Below, piece by piece: positions 8,001 through 15,888 of a stretch of DNA of 17,858 nucleotides (the first letter of the stretch is position 1; every line of letters begins with the position of its first letter). The notes beneath the pieces were generated by a model. It ran no database searches and was not told the origin of the DNA. It was given only the letters and a program-made list of their open reading frames with translations. The DNA lies in the NCBI GenBank assembly GCA_030374735.1, contig JASCIV010000507.1, positions 1 through 17,858 of the forward strand, given 5' to 3'. Both the position numbers and the translations under genes were made by a program. This stretch comes from Gracilaria caudata. Taxonomy: Eukaryota; Rhodophyta; Florideophyceae; Gracilariales; Gracilariaceae.

Positions 8001-10241
8001 AAAAAACCTTCTCGCAAACTGAATTCCCCTTCGAAGCTGATCCAGTTTGTGAACCGACTTAAACTCTTCGATGTTAGAATACGTCCACCACAGATATTCA
8101 TGCAGAATTGCCAGAAGAAAATCACCTTTCAGATCGACGCAGTCGAGATTAGGGAGAGAGGACTCCCTAAGCATAGAATTCGCAGCATCCTCAACAAACG
8201 TCCGAGCAGCGAGTGTCGCTTGTGGGTCAGAAATTTTGGTATGACTAAAGGTGACAAGGGACAACCAACTTAAAGACACAACTGCCATCTTCGACCACAG
8301 TCTCAGACAGGCGTAGGCCTCTCTGGCAATCTCAAAAAGACTGCTGAGTTCCGTTGGAATGGTTCCATCTTGAATGAGTTCAGCAGGGCTGGTCACACAA
8401 AGTTCGGCAATAGTTGCCACTTGTCCAAGAGAATCAGTTCTTTCACCAAGTTTCTCTTTGTTCGATGCAGCCAGCTGACTTTCGAATTTGCTCAAGATTG
8501 GCACAAATACCCAGCTCCGCCACTTTTTCGCCGAATCTTCGCAGAACCTTTGGTGTTGATTGATAATATGATGTGTTTGCTTATAAACAATATGAAAACT
8601 CTGAGGATCAAAAGATTCCCAGTAATGACGAAGTAAGTTTCGAGATGCTTGAATTGCGCCCCCAACCATCTTTTGCAGACGAGATTCCAGCTCTTCGTTC
8701 AACCCGTTTGCCTGTATTGAATTTCTTTCAGAAGAGGTAGCACAAAGTCCTCTCAGCATAGTACTCAAGAATATGCGTAAAACATGTTCAGCACCGCTAG
8801 GGAGATAATCCTTCTCTCTCGGTACAGTCACAATAACTTGGCGAAGAGGTTCGAGCACTCTTAACAGACGCAAGCTCTCAAGTCCTATATGTTTTGTGTC
8901 TTCCCCTTCAGCATTAAATTCGCGGACATGAAACCAGTCGACAGTCTCATGTGCCTGGTTCTGAAACAGAGTGGCACGTATTGCCTCATCTACCTTGTCC
9001 CACACAAGTGACGAGAAACCTTTGATATTACCATCATAGGAGAGAGCCTTCTCTTCGCAAAGCGCGCCAGTTTTATATAGGGCATTCTGCAGAGTGAAAC
9101 ACAGTGATAAGAAGGAATGATGCCGGTTTTTACAGTCGATAGATGTTCTTCTCTGTATCAGCTTTGGCACCCGCGGAAAAAGATTCTTCCTTGACCACAA
9201 AACAAAGACATTATCTATCCAAGACGAGACATCTTCATAAAACCATTTTGGATCTTCAGCGTCAAAATTGGACATGAACTGCATGGCATCCTCGTATACC
9301 TCGAAAACTACATCGCATGCAAGCAATCGTTCCTTTGCAGAAAGCGCCTTGTTCCGCATAAGAAAGTTCGCACTCTGCAGTAGTTCTTTGGCGTACTGAT
9401 TAAGCTTAACTTCTCCTATCCTGATGGCATACGACCGAACTCTAAAGACATCGAATGGGTTGCTTTTCGTGGTTTGGCAGCGCAGGAGAAGAAATCGGTT
9501 GATGCGAGACTCGTAAGCGCATGCAGTACTCTTCGAAGACGCATCACCAATGGAATGCAGGTATTCAATCCAGGGCATAAGAATAACCTGAGCCAATGAA
9601 AGCAGCTGAGAAAGATGGAATTGCTCGTTGTTGGCGGTAAACAATATGGTCATTGCTCCTGCGATAGTGGATGCAACAATTGCTGAGTCTGTGTCGGGTC
9701 GTAGATCTTTGAGGGCAATATTTTGTTTTGCAGAGGAAAGAAATAGCGAGATGAGCTCCCCCGGTTCAGTCTTCTCTGGCTTCTGTGGATCGACGTTCTT
9801 CTTCTCAAGCCGAGCTGAGGGCTTCCGCCCTCGACTAGGCTTGATACCAAGTTGACGAGTGCTCTTCTTTCTTGCGTCAAATATAGTTCTCAAGGACTCA
9901 TGTAGAAAGCTTGTTCGCATTTTTGAATCTGGGTTGGCGATGAACCGCAACCCGTAATTGACAGAATATCTTTCAACGGATGCCACTGTGTCAACAAGAG
10001 ACTTTGACTTTGTAATCATGTGTGGTACGAGCGAACGCAGAAAGCACAAAGCTTCCAGAAATGTTTCATGTTGACGCAACGTATTTGTGCATGTGATGTG
10101 GTCGAGGATAGTTGTCACCAGTTGCAGCTTTTCGGCTCGTGATATTCGGTTCTCCGCTGAAAGCTGTTTTTGGAGTCGCGTCGAAGGATTTTCACCGGCC
10201 TTAACATCGTCAATTATTCTCGTTGACGCAACAGACACCAT
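5091..10241 (-). CDS. ESP1: Separase (peptidase C50), intronless
   Basis: Separase cleaves the kleisin subunit of cohesin at anaphase onset and is held in check by securin and cyclin B-Cdk1. The C-terminal protease domain (about 1515-1716) is unmistakable: a VDTALERIPWESLP strand-loop, SRVPSL, catalytic His1626 in YCGHGSGEQYF, catalytic Cys1652 in LLMGCSSL, then GNLWDVTDGEIDR. The His-Cys spacing of 26 equals that of human and budding yeast separase. The upstream 1500 residues are helical and poorly conserved, as expected of the superhelical N-terminal region. A basic segment near 1228-1260 (RSRAKKIVK, VKRRRLEKAKK) could be a nuclear signal and flexible linker. At 1716 aa it is in the range of yeast enzymes and shorter than vertebrate or plant ones. 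The reading frame is uninterrupted and the ATG at 10241 is its first Met. A Cys/Lys/Arg-rich insert near 780-840 is unusual. Family and active site are certain; the N-terminal boundary is less so. Confidence 0.97.
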   Translation of the reverse strand: MVSVASTRIIDDVKAGENPSTRLQKQLSAENRISRAEKLQLVTTILDHITCTNTLRQHETFLEALCFLRSLVPHMITKSKSLVDTVASVERYSVNYGLRFIANPDSKMRTSFLHESLRTIFDARKKSTRQLGIKPSRGRKPSARLEKKNVDPQKPEKTEPGELISLFLSSAKQNIALKDLRPDTDSAIVASTIAGAMTILFTANNEQFHLSQLLSLAQVILMPWIEYLHSIGDASSKSTACAYESRINRFLLLRCQTTKSNPFDVFRVRSYAIRIGEVKLNQYAKELLQSANFLMRNKALSAKERLLACDVVFEVYEDAMQFMSNFDAEDPKWFYEDVSSWIDNVFVLWSRKNLFPRVPKLIQRRTSIDCKNRHHSFLSLCFTLQNALYKTGALCEEKALSYDGNIKGFSSLVWDKVDEAIRATLFQNQAHETVDWFHVREFNAEGEDTKHIGLESLRLLRVLEPLRQVIVTVPREKDYLPSGAEHVLRIFLSTMLRGLCATSSERNSIQANGLNEELESRLQKMVGGAIQASRNLLRHYWESFDPQSFHIVYKQTHHIINQHQRFCEDSAKKWRSWVFVPILSKFESQLAASNKEKLGERTDSLGQVATIAELCVTSPAELIQDGTIPTELSSLFEIAREAYACLRLWSKMAVVSLSWLSLVTFSHTKISDPQATLAARTFVEDAANSMLRESSLPNLDCVDLKGDFLLAILHEYLWWTYSNIEEFKSVHKLDQLRRGIQFARRFFLKQSSASDRSCVADQLHFLWLQDSCGIIDNDCQGKKFTKKVSGKNRCRGHMRSGIFSPRGEESTCTSKHHSFAKELWSCWTTSKANKFSDAGKSLPKMLKIVSSHPDIMDNLELRIASIEILEWIGVHLSLHSYGVFANQVGEILGLCRPKDGAPSLRFLETPPESPLLDVSRLLKEDVSKTTSSHSTRYLASDVSSLSLVREVERTMQRLKSVLVHLEISRNRKNLRAHELISCAIAGAVVDIGFDIKNETGKRSFNKVLLLIYNLLRTASVLLSMENMTDSRYYIERCLHVSSHCLPPRSFLLRMINIIHDTICIPEASRRIEVEGKLTSMALEAFGSNEDGTDIGVLASVITELCWSMLDTSTSRFHEQAGNDTNLPLIETVKQCEELVPSANTYQDLNTSSAIELRLLMGMAYAVLGEHERALPFMEPLVSKDLSTLTMFCTCCIVWCGLKSWGNVCGTPEKACQRSATRTKPTARLTRSRAKKIVKAHSDEGEVKRRRLEKAKKTLRIVEQEDIWSLGLPWIQRRLMNYGGFLLGDSEEYRAVLSVGTTFNLRREYAAQSQLSRGDLERCGLSSPAFRSTSWRSIKSSKDQFRCIIDWLDRRKSVLVSLTIDEQKRNILIWRMSRTGTVCKKLTLAETGSISYGGIISRMEEVLSLVKTGAAKPGQKFSKQAKIQWWQDRSNWDQHMRQVLVDIETHWLGSEGVALVCPTILQKATSVQNSRRLKGRSRSKRRDIFVNESSLIKVLELLCLEDGLGSNSKTPKSLAGHLILMVDTALERIPWESLPVLRNLRVAASRVPSLSYLYDCIREPCEEIDVEKLFYLINPSRDLQRREKRFQRILNRYPTWSGFSGRVKADAVASKYNGEEIFLYCGHGSGEQYFPPVRLCRKRKAPVALLMGCSSLRPSTLGIGEQESNGTAMNFLIHGAKAVVGNLWDVTDGEIDRLTTSILREWLGIDEYGFRVR

Positions 10242-10353
10242 CTGATGCCAGAAGGGTCGACCTCCCCAGATTCCGAAAGCAAATTGGGAGGACTACCTGA
10301 CGAGCTTCAGTGAACGAAAAGCTGCATTCGGAGCTTGTGGGAAGGCGCGAGAA

Positions 10354-10740
10354 ATGACAGATTACCATTTGCAACGCGCATACTCTACGCCGCAGAGCCA
10401 ATGTGCGTTCCCGACATCATTGAGATTTCGAATTCAAATGTTTCCCGCGAAAGTTTCAAAAGTCTGTTTTCATTGCTGGCTTTCCAAACCGGAGACAACT
10501 AAAAAGCTGGAAAATGAAATGCAAAAGAGCTCTGCAATTCCACAAACGGCGCTGTGCAAATCCAGTACGAAGGAGACTGTTGTCCTTCGTAGAAGGGTAG
10601 TGCGTCGCATCATGGCCAAGAACTTCTATTCTCCAGAAGAACGCCTTTTACGACTTTCGGCAAATTCATTGGAGTGTTTTTTGTGCAAAAAGGTTCGTAT
10701 AGAGTCGCACTTTAAAGTGGTACGGGGGAACAAGTTATAA
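10354..10740 (+). CDS. Possible small protein with two CxxC pairs (doubtful)
   Basis: A 128-aa ATG frame lies between separase and SF3A1. It has CFHC (C38-C41) and CFLC (C108-C111), a pattern that could bind one zinc ion, and a basic segment VVLRRRVVRRIMAKN between them. I do not recognise a family. Against it: a frame this long is not rare by chance, the E2F-like site lies inside it, and it would leave almost no promoter for SF3A1. It could be a real small gene, an upstream frame in an SF3A1 transcript, or chance. Confidence 0.3.
   Translation: MTDYHLQRAYSTPQSQCAFPTSLRFRIQMFPAKVSKVCFHCWLSKPETTKKLENEMQKSSAIPQTALCKSSTKETVVLRRRVVRRIMAKNFYSPEERLLRLSANSLECFLCKKVRIESHFKVVRGNKL
10441..10452. promoter_or_regulatory. 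E2F/DP-like binding site
   Basis: TTTCCCGCGAAA matches the E2F consensus TTTSSCGC, with the symmetric AAA flank of high-affinity sites. It lies 200 bases upstream of the separase ATG. Separase is a cell-cycle protein, so an E2F site in its promoter is biologically sensible; actual binding is an inference. Confidence 0.5.
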
Positions 10741-10858
10741 CTGTGTTTCTCTTGGGCAGGTCATGAAGATTTAATACATGCACCACGGATCAAGACGACC
10801 GAACGATTGTCATTTTTCTCTCTTAACCCTTAACCCTTGTGAAGATTCTGCTCTTTCC

Positions 10859-12760
10859 ATGATGGTGCTTCAGGAAGAAGAAAAGTCCCTAGACGGGGTT
10901 GGTGTCATTATTCCACCCCCAGACGTTCGCAGTATCCTCGAAACGACTGCTGAATTCGTTGCGAAGAGAACAGCCTTCGAGAAAATGGTTCTGCAGAAAA
11001 ACGGAGAAGAACCGAGGTTCGCATTCTTGCACGCATTCAATCCATATCATGCCTACTATCGAAAACGAATAGATCACTATCGAAGCCTGAAGAAAGATGC
11101 CTCGAGTGCAATGCAAAAAGAACCATTGCATGAGCACAAGTCCAAACCCTCCCAGCCATTGAACGAGACTTTGAAAGCCCATGATGACGCAACCGAGAAC
11201 GATGCCTCTAAAGCAACGACAGCAGGAACGGCTGTAGTGTCCTTTCTAAAAGCGGAACGAGCGAAACAGCGAGCTGCAAGACCTGAACCCCGAGAGCCGC
11301 CACCCGACGACCTGTTTACTTTAGTATCTGTTAGCCCTGCCCCGAGCGCCCTTTCTCTGGATGTTATGAAACTTACAGCTCAATATGTTGCGAATAGTGA
11401 CAGTCAGTTTCTCACTGCTTTAAGTCGTAAAGAGGGTCGCAACTCTCTGTTCGATTTTCTTAAACCTATGCATCCTCATAATCTTGTATTCCAAAGGCTT
11501 GTGGACGCATACAAAGCAATCCTTGGTTCAGGTGAACAGAAGAAACAGATTCTGGAATCATTAAAGAAGCAATCGGAATCCACCGATACCATTATGGAAG
11601 AAGTTTGGTACATCCATAACTGGGAATGTCAGAAAGCAGAGCGTGAGTACGAAGCAGCGCTTGATGAGAGCGAGAAGATGAAGGTAGCCCAGATTGACTG
11701 GTATGATTTTGTTGTGTTGGAAACTATTGAATTTGGTCCAGACGATGTCAACTTACCAGCACCAGTCGCAGATACTCGTCAGCTGCCGAAGATACTGGCC
11801 GCTGCTCGGGAGGCCGAAAAGGAACGATTGAAGAATCAACGCGATGTAGACATGGACATTGACAATGTAGCGGTGACAGCAAAGAACGTAAGAGTGGAAA
11901 CGGCGAACGTGCTTAGTGACATTCCTGCAGACCGAATCCTGCGCAATGAGCTGGTGAATAGGCGAGCAAACCAAGATAATGTAAACGAGGCCACTGTCGT
12001 ACTACCGTCTGGCACGCGCGTTCCATTGTCTAAGGTGCAGGAATCTATGCGAGTGGAGTTAATCAATCCGTCGTACAAGAGCGAAAAGGCCAGGGCGGCA
12101 GAGAAGAACCGGCTCCGAAACCTAGCGGATGGTGATGAAGTGGCGAGAAACCTAGCCCGGCTTGGACAAGCGCAGGGGACAGGAGCTGTATACAATCGTG
12201 GTGATTTACAGGAAGCTTTGGCGGTTATGCCTAAGGCGCCACTGTCTGAGGCTGATGCCCGAGTGAAGAAAGCCCAACCATCTGGACCAAAACTTCCAGC
12301 AACAAGCACGAGTGATGAAGCGAGACCATCGAAACGAGCTAGAGTGGAAGCAGCGGTGGATGCGCTGTCAAGAGGAAAGAAACTGACGGAGAACGAAGAG
12401 GTTGAAAAGAACAAAGGGAAGCAGGATCAAACCGGAGGTTCAAGTCTGATTAGCGCAGAAGAATGGTTGGCGAAGCAAGGGAATAATGCACAAGTACGTG
12501 TGAAGCTCCCCGTGCATAGTAATAAAGACTGGAAGCTGCAGGGAGAAGAGATTGAAATGTCCGCCCCGCTCAAGAAGACGGTTGGAAAGCTAAAGAGCGC
12601 ATTGGCGAAAATGACAAAACTACCTGCTAACAAACAAAAACTCTCAATGGCCGGCGTGGGCTTCTTGAAAGATGGGATGACATTGGCATCTTACAATGTG
12701 GGAGACGGGGCTGTGATTAGCGTTGAAGTGAAAGAGCGAGGTGGACGAAAGAAGCATTAA
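10859..12760 (+). CDS. SF3A1: Splicing factor SF3a subunit 1 (Prp21 homologue)
   Basis: SF3A1 is part of SF3a in the U2 snRNP and helps assemble the prespliceosome at the branch site. The domains are in the standard order. SURP1 is at about 23-75 (PPPDVRSILETTAEFVAK, FAFLHAFNPYHAYYRKRI), SURP2 at about 168-222 (FLTALSRKEG, FDFLKPMHPHN), the Prp21 core helix at about 250-295 (WYIHNWECQKAE, DWYDFVVLETIEF), and a ubiquitin-like domain at about 546-633. The last residues, KERGGRKKH, match the basic tail that in human SF3A1 contacts U1 snRNA stem-loop 4. At 633 aa it is shorter than the human protein (793 aa). I chose the ATG at 10859 because the frame upstream to the ATG at 10778 has no SF3A1-like content; the second ATG at 10862 is also possible. 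No introns are visible. Confidence 0.97.
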   Translation: MMVLQEEEKSLDGVGVIIPPPDVRSILETTAEFVAKRTAFEKMVLQKNGEEPRFAFLHAFNPYHAYYRKRIDHYRSLKKDASSAMQKEPLHEHKSKPSQPLNETLKAHDDATENDASKATTAGTAVVSFLKAERAKQRAARPEPREPPPDDLFTLVSVSPAPSALSLDVMKLTAQYVANSDSQFLTALSRKEGRNSLFDFLKPMHPHNLVFQRLVDAYKAILGSGEQKKQILESLKKQSESTDTIMEEVWYIHNWECQKAEREYEAALDESEKMKVAQIDWYDFVVLETIEFGPDDVNLPAPVADTRQLPKILAAAREAEKERLKNQRDVDMDIDNVAVTAKNVRVETANVLSDIPADRILRNELVNRRANQDNVNEATVVLPSGTRVPLSKVQESMRVELINPSYKSEKARAAEKNRLRNLADGDEVARNLARLGQAQGTGAVYNRGDLQEALAVMPKAPLSEADARVKKAQPSGPKLPATSTSDEARPSKRARVEAAVDALSRGKKLTENEEVEKNKGKQDQTGGSSLISAEEWLAKQGNNAQVRVKLPVHSNKDWKLQGEEIEMSAPLKKTVGKLKSALAKMTKLPANKQKLSMAGVGFLKDGMTLASYNVGDGAVISVEVKERGGRKKH

Positions 12761-12966
12761 GGTTCACGAACGAGTTGGTGAAGCAATGACCTGAAAAAGA
12801 GTCATAGAAACAAGTGTTGTACCAATCTTGTTTCTCGAAGGTGATACCTTAGCTGCCGGCGACACCTATAGAAATGCGTTGATCTCTCTTCAGCACAAGC
12901 CTCTGACGATCTTCATCAGCGGCCAGGTTGTGAATATGTGAAGATATCATTATCCCAGAAACCAGG

Positions 12967-12985
12967 TGACATATAAAAGTTGTCA
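12967..12985 (+). promoter_or_regulatory. TATA box set in the loop of a TGACA/TGTCA inverted repeat
   Basis: TATAAAAG (12972-12979) is the best TATA box in the window. It lies exactly between TGACA (12967-12971) and TGTCA (12981-12985). It would start transcription near 13000, about 800 bases before the MATH-domain coding region and 65 bases before the large palindrome, so the transcript it drives is unclear. Confidence 0.5.
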
Positions 12986-13066
12986 TCTCAAGCCAACTAG
13001 TGAACTAGTGTCGAACCTGAGGCGACTCTGGTGTGTTTAGAGATCCGTATGAGCACGCATCATGAC

Positions 13067-13113
13067 AGATCCTCATCATGGTGGTCATAATATGACCACC
13101 GTGATGAGGATCT
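13067..13113. repeat. 47-nt near-perfect palindrome
   Basis: Two 23-nt arms starting AGATCCTCATCA flank a single central A at 13090. They are reverse complements with one mismatch (T on the left arm, C on the right arm reversed). Transcribed, this makes a long hairpin with almost no loop. It has no neighbouring coding sequence and no second copy in the window. Confidence 0.85.
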
Positions 13114-13689
13114 CAATATTATTGTAAAGGGTGACAATATGGAAGATACCGCGCAGTAGAAACATACGAATCGCAACATCTTATCATGAATTGGAGGCAC
13201 GAGAATATTATTTTTGGTGACTTGAGAGGTTGACGGTCACGGTGTGCGATCTCGCTTTGTGGTGACAGTCTGGATCAACTGTGTCGAGATATTTCGCTAC
13301 CTGCTAGGGCAAGCGATGGCAATCGTAATGTCGAAGGCAACCTAAACATGGATGAGCGAAGTCACGTTTGGGTTTGGTGCTTTTCAGAGCCACTGTCTCC
13401 GACAGATAGTGTCTCTGCTACGTGCCATCGACGCTTTATACTTCCCATCGCATTGGTAGTTTGTGTTGTAAATTTATCTTTCCTTGTATCTGGAATCTCC
13501 GATCTCCTTCTTTCGCGATTCTAGCAAACGGTAGACATATGGTCACGGACATTTTTGTATCGGCATGGTGTGGTTATGGTAATTGCGGAACAATTCCTAC
13601 GCTTAACAACGTATGTACGTCGCATCAGATTCCGCTCACAAGTCGTTGTACATGAAGCGTATCTCGCTCCATCGGCAGTATCAGTTCAC

Positions 13690-13700
13690 ATATTTATATC
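13690..13700 (+). promoter_or_regulatory. TATA-like box for the MATH-domain gene
   Basis: ATATTTATATC lies about 100 bases before the ATG at 13798. Initiation near 13725 would give a leader of about 70 nt and supports choosing that ATG over the in-frame ATG at 13576, which lies upstream of this element. Confidence 0.4.
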
Positions 13701-13797
13701 CCGCAGTCCCCTACTCTTCACGGGGGAAACGAAACACCCTAGACACCAACACACTCCTCCAATACAAGGATACCAACTTCTTCTTCTGTGTTGCGAA

Positions 13798-15888
13798 ATG
13801 GTTCACAATCAAGAACTGAAAGAGAACGAACGTGGACATGCAAATTCATTAGACAGGTTCTCAACCGGAACGCGTACGAAACCCCCACGTCAAACCAGGG
13901 GCACAAAGCGATCTTTGGACCACCCGGCTGAATCGCTAGACCCCTCGCCAAAGATCCACCGACCTAGAGAGGTGTCTCGCTCCCCGTTTTCCTCCAATAG
14001 CTCTGGTCTGTCGGGCAGCGGCTGTAAACCTGTCCGTGATGCCATTGAAAAAGTTCTACGTGACGAAATCGCTTTGGAAGATTTCAAGACAACAGGTCCC
14101 CACGGTTCGATTCCATGTCATGTGCAATGTAGAGAGGATCAAAAGCCTTCAGCTCATATCGTTTTCAACCAGAAGTGGTACGATGGTTTACAAGTGGGAT
14201 CGACTGCAAAGAATCGCTTTCGCGTGCCTGAGAATGTTCTGATGCCAAGTTATTTTGCGATTGATGATCACTTGCACAACTCTTTGTTTTGTTCGGGCGC
14301 GGAATCGGAAGAAGCCAATTCGCTCTATCAGGTTCTTGCTTTTGTGCAGAACGTTTCCAATGAGTTGTTGTGCATGATGAAAGCCGCAAAAGGAGCTGAT
14401 GACCAGTATTTTGCCAGTGGTAATGGTCTACGGAAGAACATGATGGAAATTTGGAAGAAGATTCGAGGTATAAGTGAAATGTTAGAGACGAGGTATGATC
14501 TGCTCCAGTTCCGAAAACGTGGTCACAAAGTACAAGCCAAGATGCTCGAAAGCTATTGTGTACCTCAGCTTGGCGGTAGTCTTCTGGCAAGAACTGTTTT
14601 CCGAGAAATCCAAAACGTTCCTAATGGTGATAGTCCCGTCATTTCAGCCGAGTTTGCACGGATGAAGGCAACACAAAGCAACCATCTTGATTCTCTCAAG
14701 GTACCGAGGGATAAACATGACGACGATGGACAATCACCATCGCCTTCTCGCAGACATACGCAGATCAAGGAAGATCGATCGGGTGGCAACAGTTGCGATG
14801 TCTCTGTTGTTGACGGCAAGACAGGACGCAAGTGCACAACACCAAACTCGAACATCGACATCGCCAAGAACAAGTCGGGCGAGGTTATTGGCAAGGATCG
14901 CAAACTTGTTTGCGTGGAAGATCCCAAGAAGATTACGTATAGAGAGACTCAGACTCAGAAGCCCGAAATGATTGTGAACCACGGGCTTACCAGAGTTCCG
15001 GTACGAGTAGAATCGAATCCCATTCGCACGCTGACCATACCCGAAGGGTCGCAAATCTTCGTCGAGCGAGTGCAAAAGGACGAATTGGGAAGCATTGTTA
15101 TGGTTCCTCGAAGAGCAGAATGGCAGAACGTGAAGGTGATTCCCATCAGTGATGAGAGGGACGCAGGTGGTTCAAACGTAGTGCAGGAGCTCGCTCGTCC
15201 ACAACGAAGAAGCAGGGATTCAAACTCGCCCGAAACGCTCTCGCTGGTGCGCGTGAATGACAAGACGTTTGAAAAGCAACGCCCGCTGCCGCCGCCGAAG
15301 AAGGTACTACGAGCGTTTACAGATGACAGGAGGCGTGCTCAGATGCAGTGCGTAAGCACGCTTCTGTCGACAGGCAAAACGATTGCCTTTACGTACGTGC
15401 TCGGAGAGGAACAACGACGAGCAAAAAGATCTTTGGTTGCGTGTCCATGCTGGGGTGGGTTCAAGTGGGCGTTGTTAATCTTTCCCAATGGGGACCAGAA
15501 ACGGGACGTTTTAGCAGTGTTTGTAAAGTGTCTCGGACGTGAGAACGGAGAAAACAATGCACAATGGAAAGCGGAGGCAAAGTTTGGGATCTGTGTCGCT
15601 GAACGATCATCGTCGATTTACGCGTCCGCTTTGGGAGGGGCAAAAGATGCAAGCGTGGTGAACAATGCATGCCACGAAGTGCTGGCCTTGCTAAAGAATG
15701 AAAAGGAGGGAAAGATCAATGAACGGTATTTTGGTCGTTCACAGCATGTGTTTCGTAGTCATTGCAACAATCGTGGGTTTCCTATGCTCGCTCCGACGAG
15801 TGAATTGAGGACGCCAATGTTCTGTAACGAAGAAAAGAAGATGGTGTTGGTTGCTTACATTTCTGCTGTGAAGGATCTAGAAAAATAG
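13798..15888 (+). CDS. MATH (TRAF-like) domain protein of unknown function
   Basis: This 696-aa protein is not one I can name. Its C-terminus (about 548-691) reads as a MATH domain, the beta-sandwich that binds partner peptides in TRAFs, USP7 and BTB-MATH proteins. It shows WGGFKWALLIFPNGD, a central strand WKAEAKFGICV, and the closing FRSHCNNRGFPMLAPTSEL followed by MVLVAYI. Upstream there is a basic, Ser/Pro-rich disordered N-terminus (TKRSLDHPAE, HRPREVSRSPFSS), a helical region at about 175-260, and a long hydrophilic linker containing PLPPPKK. No RING, BTB, protease or kinase motif is visible, which is unusual for a MATH protein. The ATG at 13798 (AAATGG context) was chosen from the TATA position; the frame stays open upstream to an ATG at 13576. 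The MATH call is by pattern and moderately sure. Confidence 0.75.
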   Translation: MVHNQELKENERGHANSLDRFSTGTRTKPPRQTRGTKRSLDHPAESLDPSPKIHRPREVSRSPFSSNSSGLSGSGCKPVRDAIEKVLRDEIALEDFKTTGPHGSIPCHVQCREDQKPSAHIVFNQKWYDGLQVGSTAKNRFRVPENVLMPSYFAIDDHLHNSLFCSGAESEEANSLYQVLAFVQNVSNELLCMMKAAKGADDQYFASGNGLRKNMMEIWKKIRGISEMLETRYDLLQFRKRGHKVQAKMLESYCVPQLGGSLLARTVFREIQNVPNGDSPVISAEFARMKATQSNHLDSLKVPRDKHDDDGQSPSPSRRHTQIKEDRSGGNSCDVSVVDGKTGRKCTTPNSNIDIAKNKSGEVIGKDRKLVCVEDPKKITYRETQTQKPEMIVNHGLTRVPVRVESNPIRTLTIPEGSQIFVERVQKDELGSIVMVPRRAEWQNVKVIPISDERDAGGSNVVQELARPQRRSRDSNSPETLSLVRVNDKTFEKQRPLPPPKKVLRAFTDDRRRAQMQCVSTLLSTGKTIAFTYVLGEEQRRAKRSLVACPCWGGFKWALLIFPNGDQKRDVLAVFVKCLGRENGENNAQWKAEAKFGICVAERSSSIYASALGGAKDASVVNNACHEVLALLKNEKEGKINERYFGRSQHVFRSHCNNRGFPMLAPTSELRTPMFCNEEKKMVLVAYISAVKDLEK

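Larger units (their letters stand above)
10242..10858. promoter_or_regulatory. Divergent separase/SF3A1 promoter region
   Basis: This 617-bp region holds the promoters of separase (minus) and SF3A1 (plus). It contains an E2F-like site at 10441-10452, a GGCGCGAGAAA near-match at 10343-10353, and a tandem TTAACCC pair at 10823-10836. A 128-codon frame (10354-10740) lies inside it and is listed separately. No clear TATA box is visible for either gene. Confidence 0.5.
12761..13797. other. 1-kb intergenic region with structured elements
   Basis: No convincing reading frame is present. The region holds a strong TATA box, a tandem 8-mer (AACTAGTG at 12995-13002 and 13003-13010), four same-strand GGTGAC copies, a 47-nt near-perfect palindrome and a second TATA-like site near the next gene. 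It may be a long promoter and leader of the MATH-domain gene, or contain an unannotated non-coding transcript. Confidence 0.5.

Noticed and set aside
13100..13110. GTGATGA as a possible snoRNA C box
   Set aside because: No matching D box and terminal stem at the right spacing; the bases are part of the palindrome arm.
13385..13400. GCCACTG, resembling the 3' part of the bacterial B12 box
   Set aside because: A 7-mer by chance; the rest of the cobalamin riboswitch is missing, and it precedes a MATH-domain gene in a eukaryote.
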